DNA from: an uncultured Litoreibacter sp.
Lineage (GTDB): Bacteria > Pseudomonadota > Alphaproteobacteria > Rhodobacterales > Rhodobacteraceae
Length of the DNA: 64,000 nt
Assembly: GCA_947492995.1 (NCBI GenBank)
Contig: CANLOU010000001.1
Location: forward strand, 1,301,326-1,365,325
Reading direction: 5' to 3'
The position numbers were made by a program, and so were the translations under genes. Below, in pieces: positions 38,056 through 46,877 of this stretch (its first letter is position 1; each line of letters opens with the position of its first letter). The notes below the pieces were generated by a model. That model had not been told where the DNA came from. It did no database searches and worked only from the letters and a program-made list of their open reading frames with translations.

Positions 38056-38988
38056 ATGATAAACGTGCTGTTTTCCGCCAACCCCGACCGCTGGGCGCAA
38101 TACGAGGCCCCGCTGCGGTCCGCGTTGGACGCCGCAGGGCTGGACTATGCGCTGTCGACCGAGATCGCGCCGGAGGAGGTCGACTACATCGTCTTCACCC
38201 CGGATGGGCCGGTGTCGGATTTTCGGCCCTACACCCGGACCAAGGCCGTGCTTGGGCTTTGGGCGGGGGTGGAAACCATCGTCGGCAACCAGACGCTGAC
38301 CCAGCCTTTGTGCCGTATGGTCGATCATGGGCTGACGGACGGCATGGTGGAATGGGTGACCGGGCATGTGTTGCGCCATCATCTGATGATGGACGCGCAT
38401 ATCCACGGCCAAGATGGCGTCTGGCGCGCGGGTGTGGTGCCGCCTCTGGCCAAGGACCGCAAGGTCTGCATGCTGGGGCTGGGGGCATTGGGGGCCGCGT
38501 GCGCCGCGCAGCTGGTGTCTTTGAAATTCGACGTTCATGGCTGGAGCCGCAGGCCGAAAGCGGTGGAGGGCGTGACCTGTCACGCGGGCGAAGAGGGGTT
38601 TGACGCGGCGTTGGCGGAGGCCGACGTTGTGGTGCTGCTGCTGCCCGACACCCCTGCGACGACCAACATCATGAACGCCGCCGCGTTCGGGCTGCTGGCC
38701 CGAGGCGCGTCCATTGTGAACCCCGGCCGGGGGCCGTTGATTGAGGATGAGGCGCTGCTTGCGGCCCTTGGCAGCGGGCAGGTTGGCCACGCCACGCTGG
38801 ACGTGTTCCGCGTTGAGCCATTGCCGCCCGAGCACCCTTATTGGGCGCATCCCGGCGTCACGGTGACCCCGCATATCGCGTCAGAGACGCGCGCGGATAC
38901 CGCCAGCGAGGTTATCGCCAGAAACATTCAGCGTGGTGAAGCCGGGAAGCCGTTTCTGAACGTCGTGGATCGTGCCGCAGGGTATTGA
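38056..38988 (+). CDS. D-2-hydroxyacid dehydrogenase, glyoxylate/hydroxypyruvate reductase A-like
   Basis: 310 residues. The NAD(P) site is MLGLGALGAACAAQLVSLKF at about 137. Downstream, NPGRGPLIEDEALLAAL, DVFRVEPLPPEHPYW and VTPHIASETRADT hold the catalytic Arg/Glu/His set of the GhrA branch, which has a short catalytic domain (WAGVETIVGNQTL). It likely reduces glyoxylate or hydroxypyruvate. Located directly behind rodA. Confidence 0.9.
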   Translation: MINVLFSANPDRWAQYEAPLRSALDAAGLDYALSTEIAPEEVDYIVFTPDGPVSDFRPYTRTKAVLGLWAGVETIVGNQTLTQPLCRMVDHGLTDGMVEWVTGHVLRHHLMMDAHIHGQDGVWRAGVVPPLAKDRKVCMLGLGALGAACAAQLVSLKFDVHGWSRRPKAVEGVTCHAGEEGFDAALAEADVVVLLLPDTPATTNIMNAAAFGLLARGASIVNPGRGPLIEDEALLAALGSGQVGHATLDVFRVEPLPPEHPYWAHPGVTVTPHIASETRADTASEVIARNIQRGEAGKPFLNVVDRAAGY

Positions 38989-38992
38989 TTTG

Positions 38993-39062
38993 GCGGCACC
39001 GGTTAAGGGGCTTTGCCCCCGTCGCTGACGCTCCTCCCCCAGGATATTTTTGGAACAATGAT
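38993..39062. repeat. Dispersed intergenic repeat, copy D
   Basis: GGGGCTTTGCCCCCGTCGCT, GACGCTCCTCCCCCAGGATA, TTTTTGGAACAATGATGG. About 36 bases of it occur in reverse orientation at about 45312-45347 (copy E). The GGGGC-TTT-GCCCC part is a small hairpin between convergent genes. Confidence 0.65.
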
Positions 39063-39064
39063 GG

Positions 39065-39829
39065 TCAGCGTAAGGTCGGTGGTTTTGCACGATCAGAGCC
39101 GGGGGCCGCGGGTGCGGAGGGGGTCTCTGGCTCGGGCAGATCGAAGCGCAGGCCCACTTTGGCAAGGCTGGCCGACATCGGGTCGCTTGCAGCAAAAAAG
39201 GCCACATCCAGCATCCCGGCTTCGATGCCGCTGAAGACCAAGGCCTCGTTCACGGCGCGTGCCAAGGCGGGTTCTGCGCCCGGGACCGGGTCCAGAAACG
39301 CCAGCATATGAGACTGGGCGCCGCCGCTATAGCGCACCGCGCAAAGATAGGCTTTGCGCGCCATACCAGCCGTCAAGGCCAGCTTGGTGTCGAGGCCGGT
39401 AATCAGGTCTTCTGGTAGCCCGGAGGGCGGCAGCAATTCCTCGGGCGTGGCCTCCACATCCGTTGGGGCGGTGCCCAGCGTGTCGTTCAGCCACATGACT
39501 GCGTCGGCGGGTAGGATGATTGACGATGGCGCGACATCAAGGTTCAGGCCCAAACCGATGCCTTGGCCTGCCAACAGTCCAGCCAGCACCCTGCCAGACA
39601 GAGCCACGTAAGGAGCCGCACCGGCAAAATCGGCCAGACGTTCTTCCCGGTCAAAGGCAAGAACAAGCTGCGCGTCTTCGAGCGGAAAGATACGCGGCGA
39701 AATCTGGTCGCCCTCGGCCTCTGCCTCCAACAACAAGAACAGTTCTGCGTCGGCCAGACGCTCGTAGAACTGCAGGCGCGCGGCGTCGCTGTTTTCCATT
39801 GCGGCATGGGCTTGGTCCAACGGGGTCAT
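39065..39829 (-). CDS. SseB-family protein
   Basis: 254 residues from ATG at 39829, which overlaps the stop of the upstream gene by 4 bp; the frame stays open beyond but lies inside that gene. LYERLADAELFLLLEAEAEG-like N-terminus and LAFDREERLADFAGAAPYVALSG match the SseB N-terminal domain, and a C-terminal SseB-type half (RKAYLCAVRYSGGAQSHMLAF) follows. The family function is not known. Ends with a Pro/Ala-rich tail. Confidence 0.8.
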   Translation of the reverse strand: MTPLDQAHAAMENSDAARLQFYERLADAELFLLLEAEAEGDQISPRIFPLEDAQLVLAFDREERLADFAGAAPYVALSGRVLAGLLAGQGIGLGLNLDVAPSSIILPADAVMWLNDTLGTAPTDVEATPEELLPPSGLPEDLITGLDTKLALTAGMARKAYLCAVRYSGGAQSHMLAFLDPVPGAEPALARAVNEALVFSGIEAGMLDVAFFAASDPMSASLAKVGLRFDLPEPETPSAPAAPGSDRAKPPTLR

Positions 39830-40416
39830 GCGAGGGCGTCGTTCACAGCTGTTTTCAGGGCGGGCAGGGTCTCTGCCTCGAACCAGGGATGGCGTTTCAT
39901 CCACGCGGTGTTGCGCCAGGACGGGTGGGGCAAGGAAAAGATGTGCGGCGCGTGATCTTGCCACGCGGCAACAGTGTCTGTGACGCTTGCCTTGGTTTTG
40001 AGGTGCCATTTCTGCGCATAGCCTCCGATCAGCAGTGTCAGCCGCACATCGCCAAGCGCCTCCACAATCGCGCCGCGCCATGTTTTGGCGCAGATCGGCG
40101 GGGGCGGCAGGTCGGAGCCTTTGTCGGAGTAGCCCGGAAAACAGAACGCCATTGGCACAATGGCAAGCTGGGACCGGTCGTAGAATATGTCTTCCCCCAC
40201 GCCCATCCAGTCGCGCAGCCGGTCGCCGGATGGGTCGGTGAACGGCTTGCCGCTTTCATGAACCCGCGCGCCGGGGGCTTGGCCCGCAATCAAAATACGC
40301 GCGCCTTGGTCGAACCAGACAACCGGGCGCGGCGCATGCGCCGTGTGCGTGGCCGCAAAGCGTGCTGCGCAGATCGCGCAGGCCGACAGGTCATGTTTCA
40401 AGGCATCCAGTGACAT
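39826..40416 (-). CDS. Uracil-DNA glycosylase-family protein
   Basis: 196 residues. N-terminal CAICAARF cysteines, then ILIAGQAPGARVHESGKPFT (motif GQAPG with the following E/K), DPSGDRLRDWMGV, LLIGGYAQKWHL and the C-terminal motif LPHPSWRN. These match the UDG superfamily group annotated as uracil-DNA glycosylase family in alphaproteobacteria. Catalytic activity is not assured: the canonical family 4 GEAPG/ N residues are altered to GQAPG. In an operon with the SseB-like gene. Confidence 0.85.
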   Translation of the reverse strand: MSLDALKHDLSACAICAARFAATHTAHAPRPVVWFDQGARILIAGQAPGARVHESGKPFTDPSGDRLRDWMGVGEDIFYDRSQLAIVPMAFCFPGYSDKGSDLPPPPICAKTWRGAIVEALGDVRLTLLIGGYAQKWHLKTKASVTDTVAAWQDHAPHIFSLPHPSWRNTAWMKRHPWFEAETLPALKTAVNDALA

Positions 40417-40473
40417 CCCGAGACCCTATCAGAATGGCCGTTGAGCGAAAGACAGGATTGACGTCATTTTTAT

Positions 40474-40492
40474 ATTCCTATAAATATAGAAT
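40474..40492. promoter_or_regulatory. ArsR-type operator/promoter
   Basis: ATTC-C-TATA (40474-40482) and TATAGAAT (40485-40492) form an interrupted palindrome, one base before the ArsR ATG, in an AT-rich stretch. TTGACG at 40458-40463 could be the -35 and TATAAA at 40479-40484 the -10 (15-bp spacing), so the regulator would cover its own promoter. Confidence 0.55.
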
Positions 40493-40493
40493 A

Positions 40494-40829
40494 ATGAAAG
40501 CATTTGATACAGCCGACCTGTCCCTTGTTGAAGCCGCCAGCGCCTATGCCGCTTTGGGGTCCGAGCAACGCCTTGGCCTGCTGCGCCACCTGACCCGCGC
40601 GGGCGATGAGGGGATGAGCATCGGCACGCTGGGAAAGGCCACCGGGATCTCCGGTGCCAATCTGACGCATCACCTGAAGATATTGACCCAGGCCGGGTTG
40701 GTCCAACAGGTCAAGCAGGGCCGGTCCGTGATTTGCGCCGCCGCCGACTACGCGACGTTCAAACGGCTGAATGATTTTTTGATGGCGGAATGCTGCGCCG
40801 ATTTGGCTGAGGGGCACCGCCATGACTGA
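40494..40829 (+). CDS. ArsR-family transcriptional regulator
   Basis: 111 residues from ATG at 40494, just after an AT-rich palindrome; the frame reaches 44 codons further up but lacks a credible start. HTH: LGSEQRLGLLRHLTRAG and GISGANLTHHLKILTQAGLVQQVKQGRSVIC. The C-terminus has ECCADLAEGH, a CC pair that might bind arsenite or a metal. Overlaps the permease gene by 8 bp, so both are one operon that it likely represses. Confidence 0.9.
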   Translation: MKAFDTADLSLVEAASAYAALGSEQRLGLLRHLTRAGDEGMSIGTLGKATGISGANLTHHLKILTQAGLVQQVKQGRSVICAAADYATFKRLNDFLMAECCADLAEGHRHD

Positions 40830-41844
40830 CGCGACCGCGCCAGGCGGCTTTGAGTGGTCCAAGCTGCGCTCAGCTTGGGTGGTGATTGCGCTGATCCCTG
40901 TCATGCTGGCGATTTTTGATCCGGCCCAGCTTGTCCCGACCTTGATCTTCACGGCACAGGCCTTCGGGCATACGGCGATTTTCATCACATTTGCCGTGCT
41001 GGCGATTGGGTATCTGAAGGCCACCGGCGCCGAAGCCGTGGTGGCCAAAGCGTTTCAAGGCCGCGAAGTGCGGATGATCTTTCTGGCCGCCGTTCTGGGC
41101 GGGGTGTCGCCGTTCTGCTCCTGCGAGGTGATCCCCTTTATCGCGGCCCTGCTGGTTGCGGGCGCGCCGCTGTCGGCGGTGATGGCATTCTGGCTGGCCT
41201 CCCCGTTGATGGACCCTGCGATGTTTTTGATAACCTCGGGGACATTGGGGTTTGATTTTGCGGTGGCCAAAACCGTCTCGGCCATCGGGTTGGGACTGTT
41301 CGGAGGCTTTGCCGTCAAGGCCTTTGCGGCGTCGCCCGTGTTTGCCGACCCGTTGAAGCCCGCCACGCAAGGTGGCGGCTGCGGCTGCGGCTCGCCTTTC
41401 AAAGGCACGCCGCAATGGCGGTTCTGGACTGAGGACAAGCGGCGCGCCGTGTTCAAGGACACGACCGTTGAGAACGCCCTGTTTCTGGGCAAATGGCTGC
41501 TGCTGGCCTACCTGCTGGAAAGCCTGATGCTGACCTACGTGCCCGCCGACTGGATCGCGACCTTCCTTGGCGGCGGCGGCATCGGCCCGATCGTTTTGGG
41601 GGCCCTGGTCGGGGCGCCCGCCTATTTGAACGGCTACGCCGCGGTGCCGTTGGTGGACGCGTTGCTGGCCCAGGGGATGAGCAACGGCGCGGCCATGTCA
41701 TTCATGCTGGCGGGCGGCGTCAGCTGCGTGCCGGCGGCGGTGGCGGTCTGGGCCCTGGTCAGGCCGAGGGTGTTTGCGGCCTATCTGGGCTTTGCCTTTG
41801 TCGGGTCGGTCGGCGCGGGGCTGGCCTGGAATATGCTGGCCTAG
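40822..41844 (+). CDS. Permease of the ArsP/YraQ (DUF318) family
   Basis: 340 residues with about eight membrane segments. SPFCSCEVIPFIAALL and AFWLASPLMDPAMFLIT are the family signatures; a loop GGGCGCGSPF lies between the two halves, and the C-terminal half repeats the theme (GAPAYLNGYAAVPLVDALL, MLAGGVSCVPAAV). Relatives include ArsP, which exports organoarsenicals. With the ArsR-type regulator in front, a metal(loid) exporter is likely; the compound is not known. Confidence 0.85.
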   Translation: MTDATAPGGFEWSKLRSAWVVIALIPVMLAIFDPAQLVPTLIFTAQAFGHTAIFITFAVLAIGYLKATGAEAVVAKAFQGREVRMIFLAAVLGGVSPFCSCEVIPFIAALLVAGAPLSAVMAFWLASPLMDPAMFLITSGTLGFDFAVAKTVSAIGLGLFGGFAVKAFAASPVFADPLKPATQGGGCGCGSPFKGTPQWRFWTEDKRRAVFKDTTVENALFLGKWLLLAYLLESLMLTYVPADWIATFLGGGGIGPIVLGALVGAPAYLNGYAAVPLVDALLAQGMSNGAAMSFMLAGGVSCVPAAVAVWALVRPRVFAAYLGFAFVGSVGAGLAWNMLA

Positions 41845-42086
41845 CGTCGCCAATCCGGAAACGGCGGCCCCCGAATTTGGCGGCCATTCCCCGCATTGTT
41901 TCCAAAATAGGGACAATTACGCACCTGTTACTTGCCCATTCATGGCTTATTTACCTCAATAGCGTTGATATGCAGGGGCGTCGTCCGACATAATGTGGCC
42001 TCAAACGAGGGTTATCTATGAACCCCTGACCCCGGCGGCGAAAGATCGGGGCGGGCAGAGGCTAAAACTAAGGTGGGCGCGTCCCA

Positions 42087-42746
42087 ATGATCGAGTTTCG
42101 AAACGTCAGCAAGTCCTTCTGGACGGGCACGCAGCGCAAGGTGATCCTTGATGGCGCGTCGTTTCGCGTGGATCTGGGCCATTCCGTCGGCATCCTGGCG
42201 CCCAACGGCACCGGCAAAACCACTGTCATCAACATGATGGCGGGCCTGGAAAAGCCCGACGAGGGCGAAATCATCCGCACGTCGCGCATCTCCTTCCCGC
42301 TGGGCTTTATGGGCGGGGTGGTGCCCAAGCACACGGCCACCGAAAATTGCCGCTATATCGCGCGGCTCTACTCGCTGGACCCCGATTATATCGAGGCCTT
42401 CTGCCGCTACCTCTGCGGGCTGGAGGAGTATTTCGACATGCCCGTCGGCACCTATTCCCAGGGCATGCGGGCGAGGTTCACCTTCGCGCTGATGCTGGCG
42501 CTGGAATTCGACATCTACCTCATTGACGAGGGGATGCCGTCCACAACGGATGTGGAGTTCAACCGCAAGGCGGGCTCCATCCTCAAGGACAGGCTGAAAA
42601 CATCAACGCTTGTGGTGGTCTCCCACCAGGCGGAAACACTGGAAAAATTCTGTCGCTCTGCGGGCGTGCTGCTCAACGGCAAGCTGCATATGTTCGACAC
42701 GTTGGAAGAGGCGAAAAGGCTCTATGAGTACGAAACCCAAAGCTAA
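42087..42746 (+). CDS. kpsT: Capsular polysaccharide export ATPase, KpsT-like
   Basis: 219 residues. Walker A APNGTGKTT, signature YSQGMRARFTFALML, and Walker B YLIDEG followed by D-loop. This short ABC ATPase type drives export of group 2 capsule polysaccharide through KpsM. No kpsM gene is in the window. The end overlaps the next gene by 23 bp. Preceded by a 240-bp gap likely holding the promoter. Confidence 0.9.
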   Translation: MIEFRNVSKSFWTGTQRKVILDGASFRVDLGHSVGILAPNGTGKTTVINMMAGLEKPDEGEIIRTSRISFPLGFMGGVVPKHTATENCRYIARLYSLDPDYIEAFCRYLCGLEEYFDMPVGTYSQGMRARFTFALMLALEFDIYLIDEGMPSTTDVEFNRKAGSILKDRLKTSTLVVVSHQAETLEKFCRSAGVLLNGKLHMFDTLEEAKRLYEYETQS

Positions 42747-44430
42747 GAAATTTCGCATCCGTCGAAGCGAAGGCGCGGCTCCGGCTGCGGTGGCGCAGCC
42801 TGCTCAGACGGCGGCCCCGCGCGCGCAGTCGGCGCAACCCGCCGCCCCTCAGGCGGAGGGGCAGATGTTCGCCCCCCCAACGGATGATGGATTTGGCGCG
42901 CAAACCTTTCCCGCCCGTGACGCGGGAAATACGGCGCGCAAGGTTGACCCGCCCCCTGCCGCCCCCGCCAATCCGGCGGAGGCGATCGACGCCATTCGCC
43001 GCGAAGGGCTGACAGGCCGTCAATTGCGCATGGCGCGGCGCGTGGCGCAAAAGCAGGGGCTGACGCCCACTTCTGACTATGACGCGGTGCGCCTGCTGCG
43101 CGAGCAGGGGATTGATCCGTTCAAGCGGGCCAATATGCTGGAACTGGTCGTCTCCGACGCCAAGGGGGAGACACCAAAACCAACCGGCACCGCCATGCAG
43201 CCGCTGGGCAAGGTCGCCCCCGGCACGCAGCTGTCGCCTGCCGTTCAACAACCCAAATTGCCCTCCACGCAGGTCATTACGGAACCCGAACGCGCACGCG
43301 ATATTATGGACATCCAGCGCGACATCGCGCGCCGCCGCCGCAAACGCGCGACGTTGCTGTTCTCGCGCCTGCTGTTCTTTGTCATGCTGCCGACGGTGGT
43401 TGCGGGCTACTATTACTACGTGGTGGCCACGCCGATGTATGCCACAAATTCCGAATTTGTGATTCAGGCCGCCGATGGTGGCGGGGCAGGTGGGGCTGCC
43501 GGTCTCTTGTCCGGCTCGCCGCTGGCCAACTCGGCAGATTCCATTGCGGTGCAAGGCTATCTGCAATCGCGCGACGCGATGCTGCGCCTCAACGATGACG
43601 AGGGGTTTCAGGATCATTTCAGTCAGGATTTCATCGACCCGATCCAGAAGCTGGACGAGGGCGCGACGCAGGAAGCCGCCTATAAGAAATTCAAGAAAAG
43701 CGTGAAAATCGGCTACGATCCCACCGAAGGCATCATCAAGATGGAGGTCATCGCGGCCACCCCTGAGGCCTCCGCGCAATTCTCCAAACAGTTGATCGGC
43801 TATGCCGAGCAACAGGTGGACCAGCTGACCTCGCGCAAACGCGACGACCAGATGGCCGGCGCCGATGGCAGCCGAAAAGAGGCGGAGCAGAAGATGATCG
43901 CGGCGCAAACCAAGATCGTCGAGTTGCAGGAAAAGCTGGGCGTGCTCAGCCCTGAGAGCGAGGCGCAGGCCATCTTCGCCCAAATCTCGCAGCTTGATGG
44001 CGAATTGCTGAATGAACGCATCGCGTTGCAAACCTCGCTGACCAACTCGCGCCCCAACCAGGCCAAGGTCAGCGCATCGCGCAACAAGATCGAACAGCTC
44101 GAAATCCTGATCGCCGAAAAGCGTGCGTTGCTGACGCAAAGCAGCGGTGAGGCTGAATCCCTTGCGCGCGTGTCTGGCGAATTGCTGGTGGCCCAAGCCG
44201 ATCTGCAAGTCCGCCAAGAACTGCTCGGCCAAGCCGAAGCCGCGTTCGAAGCCGCACGGTTGGAAGCAAACCGCCAGGTGCGCTACCTCTCCGTCTCGGT
44301 CAGCCCGGTCGCGCCAGATGAAGCCACATATCCCCGCGCCTTCGAGAACACGCTTCTGGCCTTCTTGATCTTCTCGGGCATCTATCTGATGGTGTCGCTC
44401 ACATCTTCGATCCTTCGCGAACAGGTATAG
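42724..44430 (+). CDS. kpsE: Capsule polysaccharide export inner-membrane protein, KpsE-like
   Basis: 568 residues from ATG at 42724; the frame is open 38 codons earlier within kpsT. A long Pro/Ala/Gln-rich cytoplasmic N-terminus (1-200), TM about 222-242 (LLFFVMLPTVVAGYYYYVVA), a periplasmic part with coiled coil (about 385-520, KEAEQKMIAAQTKIVELQEK), and a C-terminal TM (FENTLLAFLIFSGIYLMVSL). This is the PCP-3/KpsE layout that links the ABC exporter to the outer-membrane channel. Member of a kpsT-kpsE-kdsA unit. Confidence 0.88.
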   Translation: MSTKPKAKKFRIRRSEGAAPAAVAQPAQTAAPRAQSAQPAAPQAEGQMFAPPTDDGFGAQTFPARDAGNTARKVDPPPAAPANPAEAIDAIRREGLTGRQLRMARRVAQKQGLTPTSDYDAVRLLREQGIDPFKRANMLELVVSDAKGETPKPTGTAMQPLGKVAPGTQLSPAVQQPKLPSTQVITEPERARDIMDIQRDIARRRRKRATLLFSRLLFFVMLPTVVAGYYYYVVATPMYATNSEFVIQAADGGGAGGAAGLLSGSPLANSADSIAVQGYLQSRDAMLRLNDDEGFQDHFSQDFIDPIQKLDEGATQEAAYKKFKKSVKIGYDPTEGIIKMEVIAATPEASAQFSKQLIGYAEQQVDQLTSRKRDDQMAGADGSRKEAEQKMIAAQTKIVELQEKLGVLSPESEAQAIFAQISQLDGELLNERIALQTSLTNSRPNQAKVSASRNKIEQLEILIAEKRALLTQSSGEAESLARVSGELLVAQADLQVRQELLGQAEAAFEAARLEANRQVRYLSVSVSPVAPDEATYPRAFENTLLAFLIFSGIYLMVSLTSSILREQV

Positions 44431-44436
44431 CCCCAG

Positions 44437-45282
44437 ATGAAAACTGTAGATTTCGGCCGCGGGACCACAAAAGTCTCCGCCTCCAATGACTTGCCCCTGA
44501 CCATCATCGCAGGGCCCTGCCAGCTGGAAAGCCGCGACCATGCGATGATGATCGCAGAAGCCATGGCGGAGGCCTGCCAGAAATCAGGTGCGGCCTATGT
44601 TTTCAAGGCCAGCTACGACAAGGCCAACCGCACGTCGTTGAAGGGCAAACGCGGCCTTGGCATGGATGAAGGCCTGTCCATTCTGGCCCATGTGCGCGCC
44701 CAGATCGGCTGCCCCGTGCTCACCGATGTGCACGGCCCCGAACAATGCAAAGCCGTCGCGGAGGCCGTTGATGTCATGCAAATTCCTGCGTTCCTGTCAC
44801 GCCAGACCGACCTGCTGGTCGCGGCGGGTGAAACAGGGGCCGTGGTCAACATCAAGAAGGGCCAGTTTCTGGCCCCATGGGATATGCCAAATGTGATTTC
44901 CAAAGTGGAAAGCACGGGCAATAACAACATCTTGCTGACCGAACGCGGCGCCTCCTTTGGCTATAACACCTTGGTTGCGGATTTCCGCAGCCTGCCGACA
45001 ATGGCAAAAACCGGATACCCGGTCATCATGGACGCGACCCATTCGGTGCAACAACCCGGCGGGCAAGGCGGCTCCTCGGGTGGGCAGCGCGAATTCGCGC
45101 CAGTTATGGCGCGCGCGGCGGTCTCGCTGGGGATTGCAGGTGTGTTCATCGAAACGCATGAAAACCCTGACACAGCCCCCTCAGATGGCCCCAACATGAT
45201 CCCGCTCGACCAAATGCCCGCACTTATCCAAAGCTTGATGGCATTCGACCGCCTCGCCAAAGAAAACCCCTGCCGCGTCTGA
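44437..45282 (+). CDS. kdsA: 3-deoxy-8-phosphooctulonate (Kdo-8-P) synthase
   Basis: 281 residues. IIAGPCQLESRDHAM, FKASYDKANRTS, VLTDVHGPEQC and MDATHSVQQPGGQGG are the family motifs. The DATHSVQQPG motif followed by SGGQREF and absence of the metal-binding Cys near residue 25 (C is replaced in the usual position only in the non-metal class; here IAGPCQLE keeps a Cys) leaves metal dependence open. It makes Kdo precursor for LPS and for capsule linkers, fitting the kps genes just upstream (6-bp gap). Confidence 0.96.
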   Translation: MKTVDFGRGTTKVSASNDLPLTIIAGPCQLESRDHAMMIAEAMAEACQKSGAAYVFKASYDKANRTSLKGKRGLGMDEGLSILAHVRAQIGCPVLTDVHGPEQCKAVAEAVDVMQIPAFLSRQTDLLVAAGETGAVVNIKKGQFLAPWDMPNVISKVESTGNNNILLTERGASFGYNTLVADFRSLPTMAKTGYPVIMDATHSVQQPGGQGGSSGGQREFAPVMARAAVSLGIAGVFIETHENPDTAPSDGPNMIPLDQMPALIQSLMAFDRLAKENPCRV

Positions 45283-45293
45283 CGTTTCGTTTT

Positions 45294-45375
45294 GGCAAAT
45301 CCACTCTGGGGGAGGAGCGTCAGCGACGGGGGCAAAGCCCCCACTCTCCCGAGCGTCAGCGAGGGGCATGATACG
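45294..45375. repeat. Dispersed intergenic repeat, copy E (inverted relative to D)
   Basis: CTGGGGGAGGAGCGTCAGCG followed by ACGGGGGCAAAGCCCCC is the reverse complement of the core of copy D (about 36 bp, identical by eye). A second GAGCGTCAGCGAGGGG follows. Located between convergent kdsA and a flavoprotein gene. Confidence 0.65.
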
Positions 45376-45457
45376 TGCCAAAGGCACTCAATTTGGCGGG
45401 TTAATAAGTGGTAAAAATTTCTCAACTTATATAATAATATCAGTATCTTATAAAATT

Positions 45458-45471
45458 CGACGCATGCGTCG
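45458..45471 (-). terminator. Palindrome after flavoprotein gene
   Basis: CGACGCATGCGTCG, perfect 14 bp, 5 bases past the stop at 45476 on the minus strand, followed on that strand by AATTTTATAAG. Probably an intrinsic terminator in an unusually AT-rich spacer. Confidence 0.5.
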
Positions 45472-45475
45472 GACC

Positions 45476-46651
45476 TCAGCAGACCTGCCCGGCCGCCCAC
45501 CCCGATGACCAGGCCCACTGAAAATTATACCCCCCCAGCCAGCCCGTCACGTCCACGACCTCGCCAATGAAATACAAGCCCGGCACCGCCTTGGCCTCCA
45601 TGGTCCGTGCATCCAAGGCGTCCGTGTCCACGCCTCCCAGCGTGACCTCAGCCGTCCGGTACCCCTCCGATCCCGAGGGTCGAACTTCCCAGCGATGCGC
45701 GGCCCGCGCGATGGTCTCCAGACCGGCCTTGCTCTGATCGGCCAGGTTGCCCGCCACGCCCGCATCCTCGACCACCAAAGCCGCCAGCTTCTCGGGCATA
45801 TGCCGGGCCAGCGCGTTCTTGATCGACAGCCGCCCAAACTCACGTCTGTCCCCGCTCAACAGCGCCGCGACGTCCTTGCCCGCGCATAGATCGACCACGA
45901 TGCCGTCCCCCTCGTCCCAATAGGAAGAGATCTGAAGTATCGACGGCCCCGACAACCCACGATGGGTGAACAGCAGCCCCTCATCAAAAGACGTCGTGCC
46001 ATGCCCCACCCGCGCCGCCACGGACACCCCTGAAAGAGGCGCCGTCCGTTCCAGCAAGTGCGGCCCAAAAGTCAAAGGTACAAGCCCCGCGCGCGTCTCG
46101 ATAATGGGCAGATTGAACTGGGCTGCCAGCTTGTAGCCCAATCCTGTTGCCCCCATTTTGGGGATCGACTTCCCTCCCGTCGCGACAACCAAAGAGCGCG
46201 CACGCACAACCCCGCTCGATGTGTGAACCACGTAGCCGCCCCCGTCGGGCAATACCTCATGAATGGAACAGTTCAGTCTCAATTCAACGCCGGCACCGGA
46301 CAGATGATCCAACAGCATTGCGATAATCTCTTTGGAGGAGCCGTCACAAAACAACTGCCCCAGAGTTTTTTCGTGCCACTCAATCCCCGCCTCATCAACG
46401 CGTGCAATGAAGTCCCATTGGGTAAAGCGTTTCAACGCGGACAGCGCGAAGCGCGGGTTTTGAGACAGAAATCTATCCGGCTCTATATTCAGGTTGGTAA
46501 AGTTGCATCGTCCACCACCAGAGATCCGAATCTTTTCGCCAGCGGCCTTCGCGTGATCGAGTAACAAAACCCGCCTGCCGCGCCGGCCAGCTTCAACCGC
46601 GCAAAGCATACCAGCAGCTCCGGCGCCTAGGATGACGACATCATAACTCAT
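45476..46651 (-). CDS. HI0933/BaiN-family NAD(P)/FAD-dependent oxidoreductase
   Basis: 391 residues. N-terminal VVILGAGAAGMLCAVEAGRRGRRVLLLDH FAD fold, EKIRISGGGRCNFTNLN (family hallmark), VVATGGKSIPKMGATG in the middle and GLYFIGEVVDVTGWLGGYNFQWAWSSG at the C-terminus. Members of the group reduce varied substrates (for example RdsA/BaiN-type); the natural function is unclear. It stands alone, 90 bp from the tRNA-Gln gene. Confidence 0.9.
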   Translation of the reverse strand: MSYDVVILGAGAAGMLCAVEAGRRGRRVLLLDHAKAAGEKIRISGGGRCNFTNLNIEPDRFLSQNPRFALSALKRFTQWDFIARVDEAGIEWHEKTLGQLFCDGSSKEIIAMLLDHLSGAGVELRLNCSIHEVLPDGGGYVVHTSSGVVRARSLVVATGGKSIPKMGATGLGYKLAAQFNLPIIETRAGLVPLTFGPHLLERTAPLSGVSVAARVGHGTTSFDEGLLFTHRGLSGPSILQISSYWDEGDGIVVDLCAGKDVAALLSGDRREFGRLSIKNALARHMPEKLAALVVEDAGVAGNLADQSKAGLETIARAAHRWEVRPSGSEGYRTAEVTLGGVDTDALDARTMEAKAVPGLYFIGEVVDVTGWLGGYNFQWAWSSGWAAGQVC

Positions 46652-46743
46652 GCACGGGCACTACTTGTCCGACATGAGGCTCGCAAGCATTGATTTTGGG
46701 GGTTGAAGTGCCGCGCATGCCGGATTAAATCACGCCTCACTGT

Positions 46744-46818
46744 TGGGGTGTAGCCAAGTGGTAAGGCAACGCTTTTTGGTAGCGTGTACCGTAGGTTCGA
46801 ATCCTACCACCCCAGCCA
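46744..46818 (+). tRNA. tRNA-Gln(UUG)
   Basis: 75 nt including encoded CCA. Acceptor TGGGGTG/CACCCCA closes, D arm GCC-AAGTGGTAA-GGC, anticodon stem ACGCT/AGCGT with loop TTTTGGT (anticodon TTG at 46776-46778), T arm GTAGG-TTCGAAT-CCTAC. The last 17 bases belong to the attachment core of the island, which keeps the gene intact. Confidence 0.97.
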
Positions 46819-46877
46819 ATCCTCTTACATCGTTGACCGGATAGCTGATCCTAGACGCGGGACGTCAGTTTTGCCCC
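46802..46877 (+). repeat. Attachment core copy 1 (attL at tRNA-Gln)
   Basis: 76 bp beginning TCCTACCACCCCAGCCAATC (tRNA 3' end) and ending GACGTCAGTTTTGCCCC. It recurs, with six substitutions, as a direct copy at 57349-57424 and as an inverted copy at 49330-49405; the latter two are identical to each other. Tyrosine recombinases commonly use tRNA 3' ends, and one is encoded at 52820-54091. Confidence 0.8.

Noticed and set aside
36805..38874. 689-codon minus-strand frame opposite mrdA, rodA and the dehydrogenase gene
   Set aside because: Antisense to three certain genes, His/Arg/Gln-rich, no family features.
42724..44541. 622-codon minus-strand frame opposite kpsE
   Set aside because: Antisense shadow of kpsE, Arg/His/Gln-rich.
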